This document shows, in pieces, positions 1-5,982 of a stretch of DNA of 10,980 bases. The stretch covers positions 1-10,980 of the forward strand of contig JAHFTN010000044.1 in assembly GCA_023269365.1 (NCBI GenBank), read 5' to 3'. The position numbers and the translations under genes are program-made. The notes under the pieces are model-generated. The model ran no database searches. It was given only the letters and a program-made list of their open reading frames with translations, and was not told the DNA's origin. The DNA comes from Chlamydiota bacterium (GTDB lineage: Bacteria; Chlamydiota; Chlamydiia; Chlamydiales; Rhabdochlamydiaceae). Position 1 is the first letter of the stretch. Every line of letters begins with the position of its first letter.

Positions 1-1394
1 TTAAAGTAAACGGTTGTGGCTTTTTTTGTATAATATTTAATGATGTTATTCAATAAGAAGTAGGAGATCCTCGCTTTAAACTGCGTCCAATAAGATTGGT
101 TTTTAAGGGATAAAAAGAAAGCATTTTTAAGGTCGTTTTCCAAAAGTTGTTTTGTCGTGTCATTCCTATGTTGAGACAGTAAGGCGCGATACCCATCCTG
201 GTTAGGTTTCAATCTACATACTTTTTCAGAGACATAGCTAAGGGTTAAAAAAGAAGCCAGGTTGTCTACTAAAAGATCTTTTTCCCTAGTTGCTAGTGTT
301 TCAAAGGAGTCTACGGGGGTTTTCGGAGAAACGAGGAGATCTTCAGCACTAGAATTGGCGCTACTGGGAACAGGAGAGGTCCCTCCTAAACTTTGAATAG
401 AAGGTAAAAAGAGGCTTTCTGGCTCTGTCTCTTCAAGACTAAAAGGTTCAAGCCCATCGTCTTGGAATAGAGAGAGAGCTTCTTGTGCTTGAATTTTGAT
501 CTCATCCCAACTTTTAGACTTGATCAAGTGTTCTAGAACCTCTCGAAATTTCTGAATCTTCTCACTGTTTTCAATGTATCCTGAACGCACAGCGCTTTCT
601 AGCCCTACTTTTACATAAGTTGCAGCTGTTGTTGGAACGGGGCTTTGTTGAAGAGGCTCAGTTCCTTCTAGGAGCGGTAGTCCCAAAGCAGTGCGCACTA
701 TGTTCATAGGAAGAGCGGCTACATGGCCTAGAACTCTTTGTGTTACAGCTTCTGTTTGTCCTAGTGTCGCATGAAGTAATCCTGGAGTGTAGTGGCGACC
801 GAGACATAAAAAACCCTCTTCTAGCGCTACAAGAGATACAGGAGTCGAGCCGTCCCAATCGCTAAGTATAGTCAAGGTGTCGCATAGAGCATTAAGGGCT
901 TCTTTTTCTTTAAGGCTAAGTCCTTTAGGAAAAACATACTTGTCAACGTCACTTATTTTAGTTAGGGTGTCGTATAAATTTTTTGTAGTCTTTTGAATGG
1001 ATAAAAGAGTGGGTTCTGTGGGTTCTGTAAGGGAACCATAAATCTCTTTTCTCAAGTTTTCTAATAGAACATAAGCTCTTTCTAGCAAGGGGTGAGGCTT
1101 TTCAGTCAGGGACCGCGTTGTTTCTTTAATAACCCCCTCTACCAAAGACCTTCTTGTGTGATTTAACAGGGTGTGGGGCAGGAAAATCACGCATTTTGTT
1201 CCATACCATGAACCGCTTGCTACTTGTTTTACGACATTTAATGAGGTGGCCCCCACATTCGAGAGCATGTAACCAGTTCCCAAGGCAGCTTCTTGTGCTC
1301 CTATTAAGCCAGTTCTTAAGGCATCAGTAGTGCCTGTTGCCATTCTACCAAGAGCGCCTTTAAAAGAAGGGATAGAAGGGATATAGCCCAACAT
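1..1394 (-). CDS. Large hypothetical protein, 3' end beyond the left edge
   Basis: An uninterrupted minus-strand frame starts with ATG at 1394 and is open for 464 codons to the window edge with no stop, so the C-terminus lies outside the window. I do not recognise the family. The N-terminal 100 residues (MLGYIPSIPSFKGALGRM...) are Gly/Ala/Ser/Thr-rich and mildly hydrophobic, with no clear cleavable signal peptide. The middle is mixed and mostly helical in appearance. Around residues 310-365 there is an acidic, Ser/Pro-rich linker. The last visible part, about residues 425-464, is rich in Lys, Tyr and Phe (...TQFKARISYFLLNN...). A consensus-like promoter lies about 26 bases upstream of the start and a weak GGTG is the only Shine-Dalgarno candidate. 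The gene is divergent from the outer-membrane protein gene at 1623. The unbroken frame, ordinary codon use and promoter make it very likely real. A role as a lineage-specific secreted or inclusion-associated protein is only a guess. Confidence 0.85.
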   Translation of the reverse strand, partial: MLGYIPSIPSFKGALGRMATGTTDALRTGLIGAQEAALGTGYMLSNVGATSLNVVKQVASGSWYGTKCVIFLPHTLLNHTRRSLVEGVIKETTRSLTEKPHPLLERAYVLLENLRKEIYGSLTEPTEPTLLSIQKTTKNLYDTLTKISDVDKYVFPKGLSLKEKEALNALCDTLTILSDWDGSTPVSLVALEEGFLCLGRHYTPGLLHATLGQTEAVTQRVLGHVAALPMNIVRTALGLPLLEGTEPLQQSPVPTTAATYVKVGLESAVRSGYIENSEKIQKFREVLEHLIKSKSWDEIKIQAQEALSLFQDDGLEPFSLEETEPESLFLPSIQSLGGTSPVPSSANSSAEDLLVSPKTPVDSFETLATREKDLLVDNLASFLTLSYVSEKVCRLKPNQDGYRALLSQHRNDTTKQLLENDLKNAFFLSLKNQSYWTQFKARISYFLLNNIIKYYTKKATTVYF

Positions 1395-1419
1395 AAAACA
1401 CCATTGTTAATGCTTATTT

Positions 1420-1448
1420 ATTATATAGTTAATGCGTTAAACATTCAA
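1420..1448 (-). promoter_or_regulatory. Sigma70-type promoter for the left-edge gene
   Basis: On the minus strand TTGAAT (1448-1443) is followed by a 17-base spacer and a perfect TATAAT (1425-1420). Transcription would begin near 1413, leaving a leader of roughly 19 bases before the ATG at 1394. The flanking 1395-1622 stretch is very AT-rich. It also holds two direct copies of GTTAATGC (1406-1413 and 1428-1435) around the -10 box, which could be a protein-binding site, although this is not demonstrated. No equally good promoter is visible for the divergent gene at 1623. Confidence 0.6.
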
Positions 1449-1622
1449 TCGATATGATGTAGTTTTTCTGAATTAAATATATTATTATATAGTAGATTTT
1501 TTTAAAAATTTCTATATCCTATTTTCCCCCATTTGGTTAAGCTGGTCTCTCAACGGAGACTTTGGTGCGGCAGATTAAAAAAATGTTTTGTAAGAGGATA
1601 AGTAACGAAATGGAGTCAGCAA

Positions 1623-2591
1623 ATGGACTATAGCAAAGTGGCAATATTATGTGGAACTCTACTCACGGTAGCGATGGAAGCCTCTTCAAAAGAAAGGGAA
1701 AGCTTCTCTCATTGGGAGCTCTTTGGCGATTTTGTCTATCTGAAAAGAACGGATCTTCACGATATGTCTATTGTGAAAGATTCCGATGATCACACGAAAA
1801 TTCACACTAAAGATTTAATCCATAGTTTTGATTTTGAGCCCGGGTACCGAGTGGGGCTATTCTATAGCCCCAACGACAAAAATAGTTTTGAGGGAAACTT
1901 CCTCTTGGTGGAAGATTGGAAGGGGAGGAAGAAAAAGCAGGGGGATGAGGATTTAAGTTTTCCCTTCACAAGTTCGACCTATGATCTCGATTTTACAGAT
2001 GCTGATAGAGCCAAGGCGGAATATAGTAGTGGATTTTGGGATGCAGAGCTCAACTACTGGCGCCATTTTGGGCCCCATGGCCAAGAATTTTTTAGGTTAT
2101 CGGGCATTGTGGGCCTGCGCTTTTTCCACTGGGATGAAAGGTTCTCTTTGGCTATGACGACGCCTCCTGATACAAGCACTTATACGATCCATACGGAAAA
2201 TCGGATTTTAGGGGCACAACTGGGTCTCGATTTCCAGATGCATCCCACGCGCAAGATCTGTTTAGAACTTTTAGCTAAAGTAGGAGGTTTTGCCAACAGC
2301 ACGGAGCAGAGGCAATTTTTAGGAGATGATGATAATACGGTGAGTGTGCGAGATTCAGAAAAGCAGCAGTGGCAGCCTGGAATTTTTACCGATGTAGAAG
2401 CGCAATTTGGGTTGCAGTGCACTTCATGGATGAACCTGCACATAGGCTATGAGGTGCTCTATCTGACGGGATTGGCCCTCGCTCCAGAGCAGATTAGCAA
2501 GCAAGTCGATAGTAGCGCGGGGAAGAAGGATTATACGCATGGAAACGCGATTGTCCATGGGCTCTTTGCCGGATTAAAACTCAATTTTTAA
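1623..2591 (+). CDS. Outer-membrane beta-barrel protein, BBP7/Lpg1974-like
   Basis: Encodes 322 residues. The N-terminus has a Lys followed by a hydrophobic stretch (VAILCGTLLTVAM) and a possible cleavage site near residue 20, consistent with Sec export. The rest alternates hydrophobic/aromatic and polar residues as in membrane beta strands: PGYRVGLFYS, GFWDAELNYWRHF, FFRLSGIVGLRFF, GAQLGLDFQM, MNLHIGYEVLYLTGLALAPEQ. It ends HGLFAGLKLNF, with the terminal Phe typical of BAM-inserted barrels. The strand order and the 'GYEVLYLTGLALAPEQ' segment recall the BBP7 family of Planctomycetes and Lpg1974-type pore proteins reported in Legionella and some environmental chlamydiae. It probably acts as a porin or surface antigen. 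The start is supported by GGAG seven bases upstream (1612-1615); an ATG at 1610 is out of frame. There are few cysteines, so it is unlike the disulfide-linked MOMP of pathogenic Chlamydia. The family assignment comes from recognised pattern only. Confidence 0.8.
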   Translation: MDYSKVAILCGTLLTVAMEASSKERESFSHWELFGDFVYLKRTDLHDMSIVKDSDDHTKIHTKDLIHSFDFEPGYRVGLFYSPNDKNSFEGNFLLVEDWKGRKKKQGDEDLSFPFTSSTYDLDFTDADRAKAEYSSGFWDAELNYWRHFGPHGQEFFRLSGIVGLRFFHWDERFSLAMTTPPDTSTYTIHTENRILGAQLGLDFQMHPTRKICLELLAKVGGFANSTEQRQFLGDDDNTVSVRDSEKQQWQPGIFTDVEAQFGLQCTSWMNLHIGYEVLYLTGLALAPEQISKQVDSSAGKKDYTHGNAIVHGLFAGLKLNF

Positions 2592-2604
2592 AAAAAGCCG
2601 GAGA
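2590..2604 (-). terminator. Terminator of the SRP RNA
   Basis: The 3' half of the closing stem of the SRP RNA (TCTCCGGC on the minus strand) is followed at once by seven T residues (2596-2590), so the RNA's own terminal stem plus U-tract probably ends transcription. The T-run overlaps the TAA stop of the convergent gene (2589-2591). Confidence 0.55.
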
Positions 2605-2692
2605 ACACTTACAGCACGGCTTTGGTCCTTAAGGCTGCTACCTTCCGATCCTGACCTGGTTCGAACCGCGTCCGCTCTATGAGGTCCCCGGC
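2597..2692 (-). ncRNA. ffs: Signal recognition particle RNA (4.5S, bacterial small SRP)
   Basis: The minus strand contains the conserved SRP domain IV hairpin: CCAGGTCAGGATC, the GGAA tetraloop, then GGTAGCAGCC. These match the Ffh-binding core of bacterial 4.5S RNA (asymmetric loop, symmetric loop and tetraloop). The ends pair as GCCGGGGA (2692-2685) with TCTCCGGC (2604-2597), closing a hairpin of about 96 nucleotides, the usual size of the small bacterial SRP RNA. A run of seven T follows the closing stem. The RNA assembles with Ffh to target nascent membrane and exported proteins to SecYEG. A promoter lies directly upstream. It is transcribed convergently with the barrel-protein gene. The exact 5' end is uncertain by several bases. 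Confidence 0.93.
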
Positions 2693-2702
2693 AAAGAGGG
2701 TA

Positions 2703-2731
2703 ATTTTACCTTTTTGGGGATAAAGAAACAA
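2703..2731 (-). promoter_or_regulatory. Promoter of the SRP RNA gene
   Basis: On the minus strand TTGTTT (2731-2726), a 17-base spacer and TAAAAT (2708-2703, five of six matches to the -10 consensus) place the start of transcription near 2694-2697, right at the predicted 5' end of the SRP RNA. The fit between promoter and RNA end supports both calls. Confidence 0.6.
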
Positions 2732-2745
2732 GAAGAAATGCCTCT

Positions 2746-2937
2746 CTACTTCTTAGGGGTTTTTTTTCTGGTGGGTTTGTCAGGAACAAGTTCGTAGCGA
2801 TAGGGGGGCTTAACTTCTACAATCTTACCATTGCGTGAAAAAACAAGGGATGTCCCTGTACGCACAGCGACTTCAAAAGCTCTTTTAAAACTTCTTTCAT
2901 GTGCTTTTAATAGCATTTCGTTGATCTTATCATTCAT
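2746..2937 (-). CDS. 63-residue open frame, C-terminal remnant of the zeta-like gene
   Basis: An ATG at 2937 opens a 63-codon frame (MNDKINEMLLKAHERSFKRA..., basic tail RKKTPKK). An automatic annotation would call it a hypothetical protein. The ATG lies exactly where the upstream frame (…WEKIEQATH) is shifted by one base, and no strong ribosome site precedes it (only GAGCAGG). I read it as the frameshifted tail of the broken P-loop kinase and not an independent gene. The preserved 'TGTSLVFSRNGKIVEVKPP' segment matches the usual end of zeta-like proteins. Expression as a stand-alone peptide cannot be excluded. Confidence 0.4.
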   Translation of the reverse strand: MNDKINEMLLKAHERSFKRAFEVAVRTGTSLVFSRNGKIVEVKPPYRYELVPDKPTRKKTPKK

Positions 2938-2983
2938 GCGTTGCCTGCTCTATTTTTTCCCAAATTACCCCGTCAAAAATTTC

Positions 2984-3159
2984 TATACACAAACAACCTC
3001 AAAAGTTGGGTTTCCTCAAGGAGTCGCCCTGAATTTGAGTCAGGCGCAGCCGATCCCGAAGCAGCTCAACTTGGAATTTGTTGGGCGATGCAGGGGGACT
3101 CAAATTCAGCGGCTGACCTTGCGCCGAGGAAACCCAACTTTTGAGGTTGTTTGTGTATA
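2984..3159. mobile_element. 176-bp MITE-like element with 34-bp perfect inverted repeats and TA ends
   Basis: The left end (2984-3017, starting TATACACAAACAACC) and the right end (3126-3159, ending GGTTGTTTGTGTATA) are exact reverse complements over 34 bases. A second inverted pair of 13 bases, CTGAATTTGAGTC (3029-3041) and its complement (3097-3109), lies further in. The central ~55 bases are mostly unpaired apart from a small GCTCAAC/GTTGGGC hairpin. There is no coding capacity. TA at both borders suits a Tc1/mariner-IS630-type target duplication, so a non-autonomous miniature inverted-repeat element is the best reading. It sits exactly at the break in the zeta-like gene. Multicopy status could not be tested. 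Confidence 0.75.
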
Positions 3160-3276
3160 AAATAGCGTCTGATTAGCTAGTAATTCGAGTGTCATCGTAG
3201 TTTTGCCAGCTCCATTTGGTCCAGCAATCATAAGGATCTGTTTTAACACGGCACCGCCTTTTTTTGAGAAATAAGG

Positions 3277-3304
3277 GTTTCCCGCGCGAAGGGGCGCGGG
3301 AAAC
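3277..3304 (-). terminator. GC-rich hairpin after spoIID
   Basis: GTTTCCCGCGC (3277-3287) pairs perfectly with GCGCGGGAAAC (3294-3304) around a 6-base loop. It stands ten bases beyond the spoIID stop codon, with a moderately T-rich stretch (CCTTATTTCTC) following on the minus strand. It is probably the rho-independent terminator of the ruvB-spoIID unit and also separates it from the toxin pseudogene downstream. The T-tract is imperfect, so efficiency is uncertain. Confidence 0.6.
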
Positions 3305-3313
3305 TGCCTCGCT

Positions 3314-4492
3314 TTAAGGCTGGGGGAGCGCGCGCACCCTCTCTAGCTTCGTCCCAGGGAAGAGGGTCTCGAGGATTTTTGGGGCCTTTTCCCCTTTGTC
3401 GGCCATGGCGGCAGCGCTAAAGAGGCATAACCCCACGCCGACCCCCTCTCCAAAACCTTTAAAGAGAACCTGATCTCCTTTGGCTTCAATGGAAAAGTCG
3501 TTGCTCTTGAGTTTATTTGGAGAGAGGGCCCTTTGTAGATTTACAAAATCGATCTGTGTAGTTTTTTCCCCGTCTTTCAGGCGGGCGGCGTAGACTTTTT
3601 GGGAAGCGCTGTCTTGGTAGAGGTCGAACTCTGAGACTTTAACAGCTCCAAGGGCTTTTGCTAACTCTTGTCTAGAGATGGAAAAGGTCCAGAGGTGTTT
3701 TTCTTTCTCATGGGCAGCAAAGGGGGTTTCTACTCCTTGTGGGGCTTTGACTTGTTTTCTGAAAACAGTTGCAAAATCTGCTGTTCTTCCTGCGCTATCT
3801 TTTGTCCAAGTAGTGGGGAAGGGGGAGCCTTGGTAGTTCATCACCATGTGGCGCGTGTTATTGATCGCTCTATCGACATGTAAATTTTGTAGCGTTAGAG
3901 CGTAACCTTGGTAGTTGACCTCTTTTGCATCGACATGCCAAAAGGTAACGGGAGTGTGGCTGACGAGGTAGTAGGCATGGGTACGCGCTGTGATGGCGAT
4001 CGCATCCATCACCTCTTCATCCATCTCAGAGGAGAATTGGGAGGTCATGATCGATTTGAGATAGCGCTCGATATCGACCTCATTGACAACCGCGATCTTT
4101 CCTCCTACATCGTAGATTTCGACACACCCTTTATATTCGATCCCATTGACAAGAAGGGAGCTATTTGCTCCTTTGGGAACAAGGCGCACTTGGAAACATC
4201 CGGGAATCAACTCTCCCCAGACAAGCCCATTTTCGGAAGGAGAGATCCAGTGGCGCTCCGTAGAAGAGCCTTGTGAGAGAAGTAGGTCGTTAAAGGGGTT
4301 GTAGATTTCATAGCGTCCTTTAGCCTCGAGAAGAACCTGATCTTTGTTTTTTTCGATGAGGACTTTAATCGTGGCAGGTTTTGATTTCTGTGCGGCATCT
4401 GTAGGAAATTCCAACCCCGATGCGCAAAGGGTCAAAGGAGCTAGTGCGCCGATCCATAGGGAAAGGGCAAGAAGCGTTTTGTGTGTGTTCAT
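3314..4492 (-). CDS. spoIID: SpoIID/LytB-type septal peptidoglycan glycan hydrolase
   Basis: The protein has 392 residues with a signal peptide (MNTHKTLLALSLWIGALAPL, cleavage near ALC-AS/G). The SpoIID domain lies around residues 120-385: VDIERYLKSIMTS..., EVMDAIAITARTHAYY (the family's EALKAQAVAARTYA), TKDSAGRTAD and the C-terminal GFGEGVGVGLCLFSAAAMADKG...LFPGTKL. SpoIID proteins are lytic transglycosylases cutting denuded glycan; in chlamydiae a homologue acts on septal peptidoglycan during division. Two conserved residues differ. Aligned without gaps to Bacillus SpoIID, the catalytic Glu of 'ASEMP' is Gln152 (codon CAA), and the 'GHGVG' His is Glu. The start at 4492 is chosen because GGAG lies nine bases upstream and the signal peptide begins there; an ATG at 4507 would overlap ruvB and lacks a ribosome site. 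ATG follows the ruvB stop by one base, implying translational coupling. Confidence 0.85.
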   Translation of the reverse strand: MNTHKTLLALSLWIGALAPLTLCASGLEFPTDAAQKSKPATIKVLIEKNKDQVLLEAKGRYEIYNPFNDLLLSQGSSTERHWISPSENGLVWGELIPGCFQVRLVPKGANSSLLVNGIEYKGCVEIYDVGGKIAVVNEVDIERYLKSIMTSQFSSEMDEEVMDAIAITARTHAYYLVSHTPVTFWHVDAKEVNYQGYALTLQNLHVDRAINNTRHMVMNYQGSPFPTTWTKDSAGRTADFATVFRKQVKAPQGVETPFAAHEKEKHLWTFSISRQELAKALGAVKVSEFDLYQDSASQKVYAARLKDGEKTTQIDFVNLQRALSPNKLKSNDFSIEAKGDQVLFKGFGEGVGVGLCLFSAAAMADKGEKAPKILETLFPGTKLERVRALPQP

Positions 4493-4493
4493 C

Positions 4494-5513
4494 TTAAAAT
4501 TCTCCATTCTTAAAATTGTCAGGGGGCCTACGTCCTAAATGGACATAGGAAGAAGGGGTGACCTCTCGCCCTCGAGAGGTGCGTTTGAGAAACCCTTGCA
4601 TAATGAGGTAAGGTTCATAAACTTCTTCTAATGTGTGTGCCTCTTCAGAAAGAGCGGCGGCGAGGGTGTTGATCCCGACGGGCCCTCCCTGGTAGTGATC
4701 AATCATGAGTCCTAAAATGCGCTTATCCATCTCATCTAGCCCCTTTTGGTCGATTTCGAGCAGGTCTAAAGAGAGGTGAGCTATTGCCTCATCGATCACC
4801 TTGTGATGATGGATCTGAGCATAGTCTCTCACCCAGCGCAAAAGGTTATTTGCAATGCGCGGCGTTCCTCTTGCCCTTGTCGCAATGGCAAGAGCTCCTT
4901 CATTCGTAAGATTTGCGCCGAGGATGTGAGCCGAACGTTTTAAAATGATCTCTAGCGATTCAGGGGAGTAGTAGTCGAGTCTTAAATTCAACCCAAAACG
5001 AGAGCGCATCGGGCTGCTTAAAAGGCCAGATCGGGTCGTCGCCCCTACGAGGGTAAAGGGTTTGAGCTGGACTTGTACGCTGCGAGCGGAGGGGCCCGAG
5101 TCGATGAGCAGGTCCAAAGAAAAATCTTCCATTGCGGGGTAGAGGTACTCTTCCACAGAGCGATTGAGTCGATGGATCTCGTCGATAAATAAGACATCCC
5201 CTTCTGCCAAATTCGTCAAAATCCCCGCGAGGTCTCCTGGCTTTTCAATGACAGGACCAGAGGTGACGACAAGGTGGGTCCCCATCGTCTTTGCAATAAT
5301 GTGAGCCAAGGTTGTTTTCCCAAGGCCAGGAGGCCCACTCAGGAGGCAATGGCCAAGGGCCTCTTTCCTTTGCTTTGCCGCTTGCGTCACCACATCGATC
5401 TTTTGTTTGATCTTCTCTTGTCCGACAAAATCAAAAAGCGACTGGGGCCTTAGCGGCTTTTCAAACGGTTCATCTTGCTTGACTAGGGAGGATTCAATAA
5501 ACGACTCTGTCAT
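4494..5513 (-). CDS. ruvB: Holliday junction branch migration ATPase RuvB
   Basis: The protein has 339 residues, the normal RuvB length, when started at ATG 5513 (MTESFIESS). The hexameric AAA+ motor drives branch migration with RuvA and hands junctions to RuvC. Visible landmarks are LRPQSLFDFVGQ (N-terminal RuvB signature), Walker A GPPGLGKT (60-67), TSGPVIEKPGDLAGILTNL, Walker B VLFIDEIHR (107-115), sensor I GATTR (157-161), SPMRSRFG with the arginine finger (about 170-173), sensor II ARGTPRIANNLL (214-225), and a C-terminal winged helix with QGFLKRTSRGR (306-316). The frame extends upstream to 5573 (MLFLFPIFF...), but that extension is not RuvB-like and runs into a palindromic repeat. No strong ribosome site precedes 5513. 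It is divergent from dcd and followed by spoIID. Confidence 0.96.
   Translation of the reverse strand: MTESFIESSLVKQDEPFEKPLRPQSLFDFVGQEKIKQKIDVVTQAAKQRKEALGHCLLSGPPGLGKTTLAHIIAKTMGTHLVVTSGPVIEKPGDLAGILTNLAEGDVLFIDEIHRLNRSVEEYLYPAMEDFSLDLLIDSGPSARSVQVQLKPFTLVGATTRSGLLSSPMRSRFGLNLRLDYYSPESLEIILKRSAHILGANLTNEGALAIATRARGTPRIANNLLRWVRDYAQIHHHKVIDEAIAHLSLDLLEIDQKGLDEMDKRILGLMIDHYQGGPVGINTLAAALSEEAHTLEEVYEPYLIMQGFLKRTSRGREVTPSSYVHLGRRPPDNFKNGEF
4502..4505 (-). promoter_or_regulatory. Ribosome binding site of spoIID inside the end of ruvB
   Basis: GGAG on the minus strand (4505-4502) lies within the last codons of ruvB (Asn-Gly-Glu-Phe) and nine bases before the ATG at 4492. It selects this start over the ATG at 4507 and suggests that ribosomes finishing RuvB re-initiate on spoIID. 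Confidence 0.55.
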
Positions 5514-5564
5514 ATTTGGCTCTGTACTAGACAAAATTTCTCGCCTAAAAAAAATCGGGAAGAG

Positions 5565-5647
5565 AAATAACAAAATATTAGGATGGACAGGATGGGAAAA
5601 TTTATTTTTTTATTTTTTATCCTGTCCATCTTAATATCTTGTTATTT
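5565..5647. repeat. 83-bp hairpin repeat with 29-bp arms
   Basis: The left arm 5565-5593 and right arm 5619-5647 are reverse complements over 29 bases with two mismatches. Both differences are of the kind that still permits G-U pairing in one RNA strand. The core is GGATGGACAGGAT on the left and ATCCTGTCCATC on the right. The 25-base loop is almost pure A/T. It lies 52 bases upstream of ruvB, between divergent genes, so it is badly placed for a terminator of either. It is more likely a dispersed intergenic repeat or a structured leader of ruvB mRNA. Confidence 0.75.
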
Positions 5648-5667
5648 TCCTTCTACTTTTGCTCTCT

Positions 5668-5829
5668 GAACCTATCCCAGTAAACGAAAAGTAGGCTTTT
5701 TGACCCTTTTTCCACAGGTTCGAGAGCCACTTCTTGGTCTACTTATTTAAGTATGTCCTTCGAAGTGACTCTCGAACCTGCGAAAAAAAACCTCAAAAAT
5801 CCTTAGTTTTCATTTACTGGGATAGGTTC
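5668..5829. repeat. 162-bp imperfect palindrome, MITE-like
   Basis: The left arm 5668-5733 and right arm 5762-5829 pair along their whole lengths. The outermost 17 bases, GAACCTATCCCAGTAAA, are perfect. After one mismatch GAAAA pairs, then an AT-rich less exact segment, then CAGGTTCGAGAG and CACTTC with one mismatch between. The 28-base apex holds ACTTATTTAAGT, itself nearly self-complementary. No reading frame is present. The outer ends show no clear target duplication, unlike the element at 2984-3159. It could be a foldback-type miniature element, a large RNA hairpin, or a nucleoid/protein-binding structure. Confidence 0.75.
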
Positions 5830-5982
5830 CTAGAAAAAAATTGTTCAGTACAGAGCATATTTGGCGAGGTTCTGACTTTGATTAAACACTAGCAAGAAAT
5901 CGAATTCATGCGCTATATCAAATTCATGTAGGAGAGAATGTGAAAAGTTGTGTAGCATCTTTCCCGACTCTGAGGTGTTTTT

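Larger units (their letters stand above)
2746..3249 (-). pseudogene. Broken zeta-toxin-like P-loop kinase gene, interrupted by a palindromic element
   Basis: GTG at 3249, preceded by an AGGCGG-type ribosome site, opens a frame reading MLKQILMIAGPNGAGKTT, a Walker A (G10-x4-GKT) in the setting typical of zeta toxin/UDP-sugar-kinase-like proteins. After about 30 codons (...LLANQTLFY) the frame enters the inverted repeat at 3159 and soon stops. Beyond the element, from 2983, a second frame reads EIFDGVIWEKIEQATH and stops at TGA (2932-2930). A one-base shift then continues as NDKINEMLLKAHERSFKRA... to the TAG at 2746. That tail, ending TSLVFSRNGKIVEVKPP, resembles the C-terminal extension of zeta-like proteins ('...DGKIV...P'). 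About 130-140 codons of a usual ~200-residue protein, including the substrate-binding and lid parts, are missing. No antitoxin-like gene is adjacent. The family assignment rests on motif recognition. Confidence 0.75.
5514..5982. other. Divergent ruvB-dcd intergenic region
   Basis: About 470 bases without a credible gene between the divergent ruvB and dcd starts. Two unrelated long palindromes (5565-5647 and 5668-5829) occupy more than half of it. The remaining 5830-5982 must hold the dcd promoter, but I could not pick a convincing -35/-10 pair. AATTCATG occurs twice there, near 5903 and 5921. CATATTTGGC occurs at 5511-5520, covering the ruvB start codon, and again at 5856-5865. Each copy adjoins AGTACAGAG in opposite orientation. 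Confidence 0.6.

Noticed and set aside
2831..3160. Plus-strand open frame of 109 codons across the inverted-repeat element
   Set aside because: It is antisense to the pseudogene tail and runs through both arms of the palindrome; no ribosome site and no recognisable protein features.
5514..5573. N-terminal extension of RuvB starting at 5573
   Set aside because: The extra 20 residues are unlike RuvB, would make it longer than the family, and begin inside the 83-bp hairpin repeat; ATG 5513 gives a standard 339-residue protein.
5712..5780. GGTTCGA motifs suggesting a tRNA T-arm or tRNA-derived attachment site
   Set aside because: No acceptor, D- or anticodon arms are present, and the motif appears in both arms simply because the sequence is a palindrome.
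5565..5829. Two inverted repeats considered as a CRISPR array or as terminators
   Set aside because: No regularly spaced direct repeats exist, and the position between two divergent gene starts does not suit a terminator.
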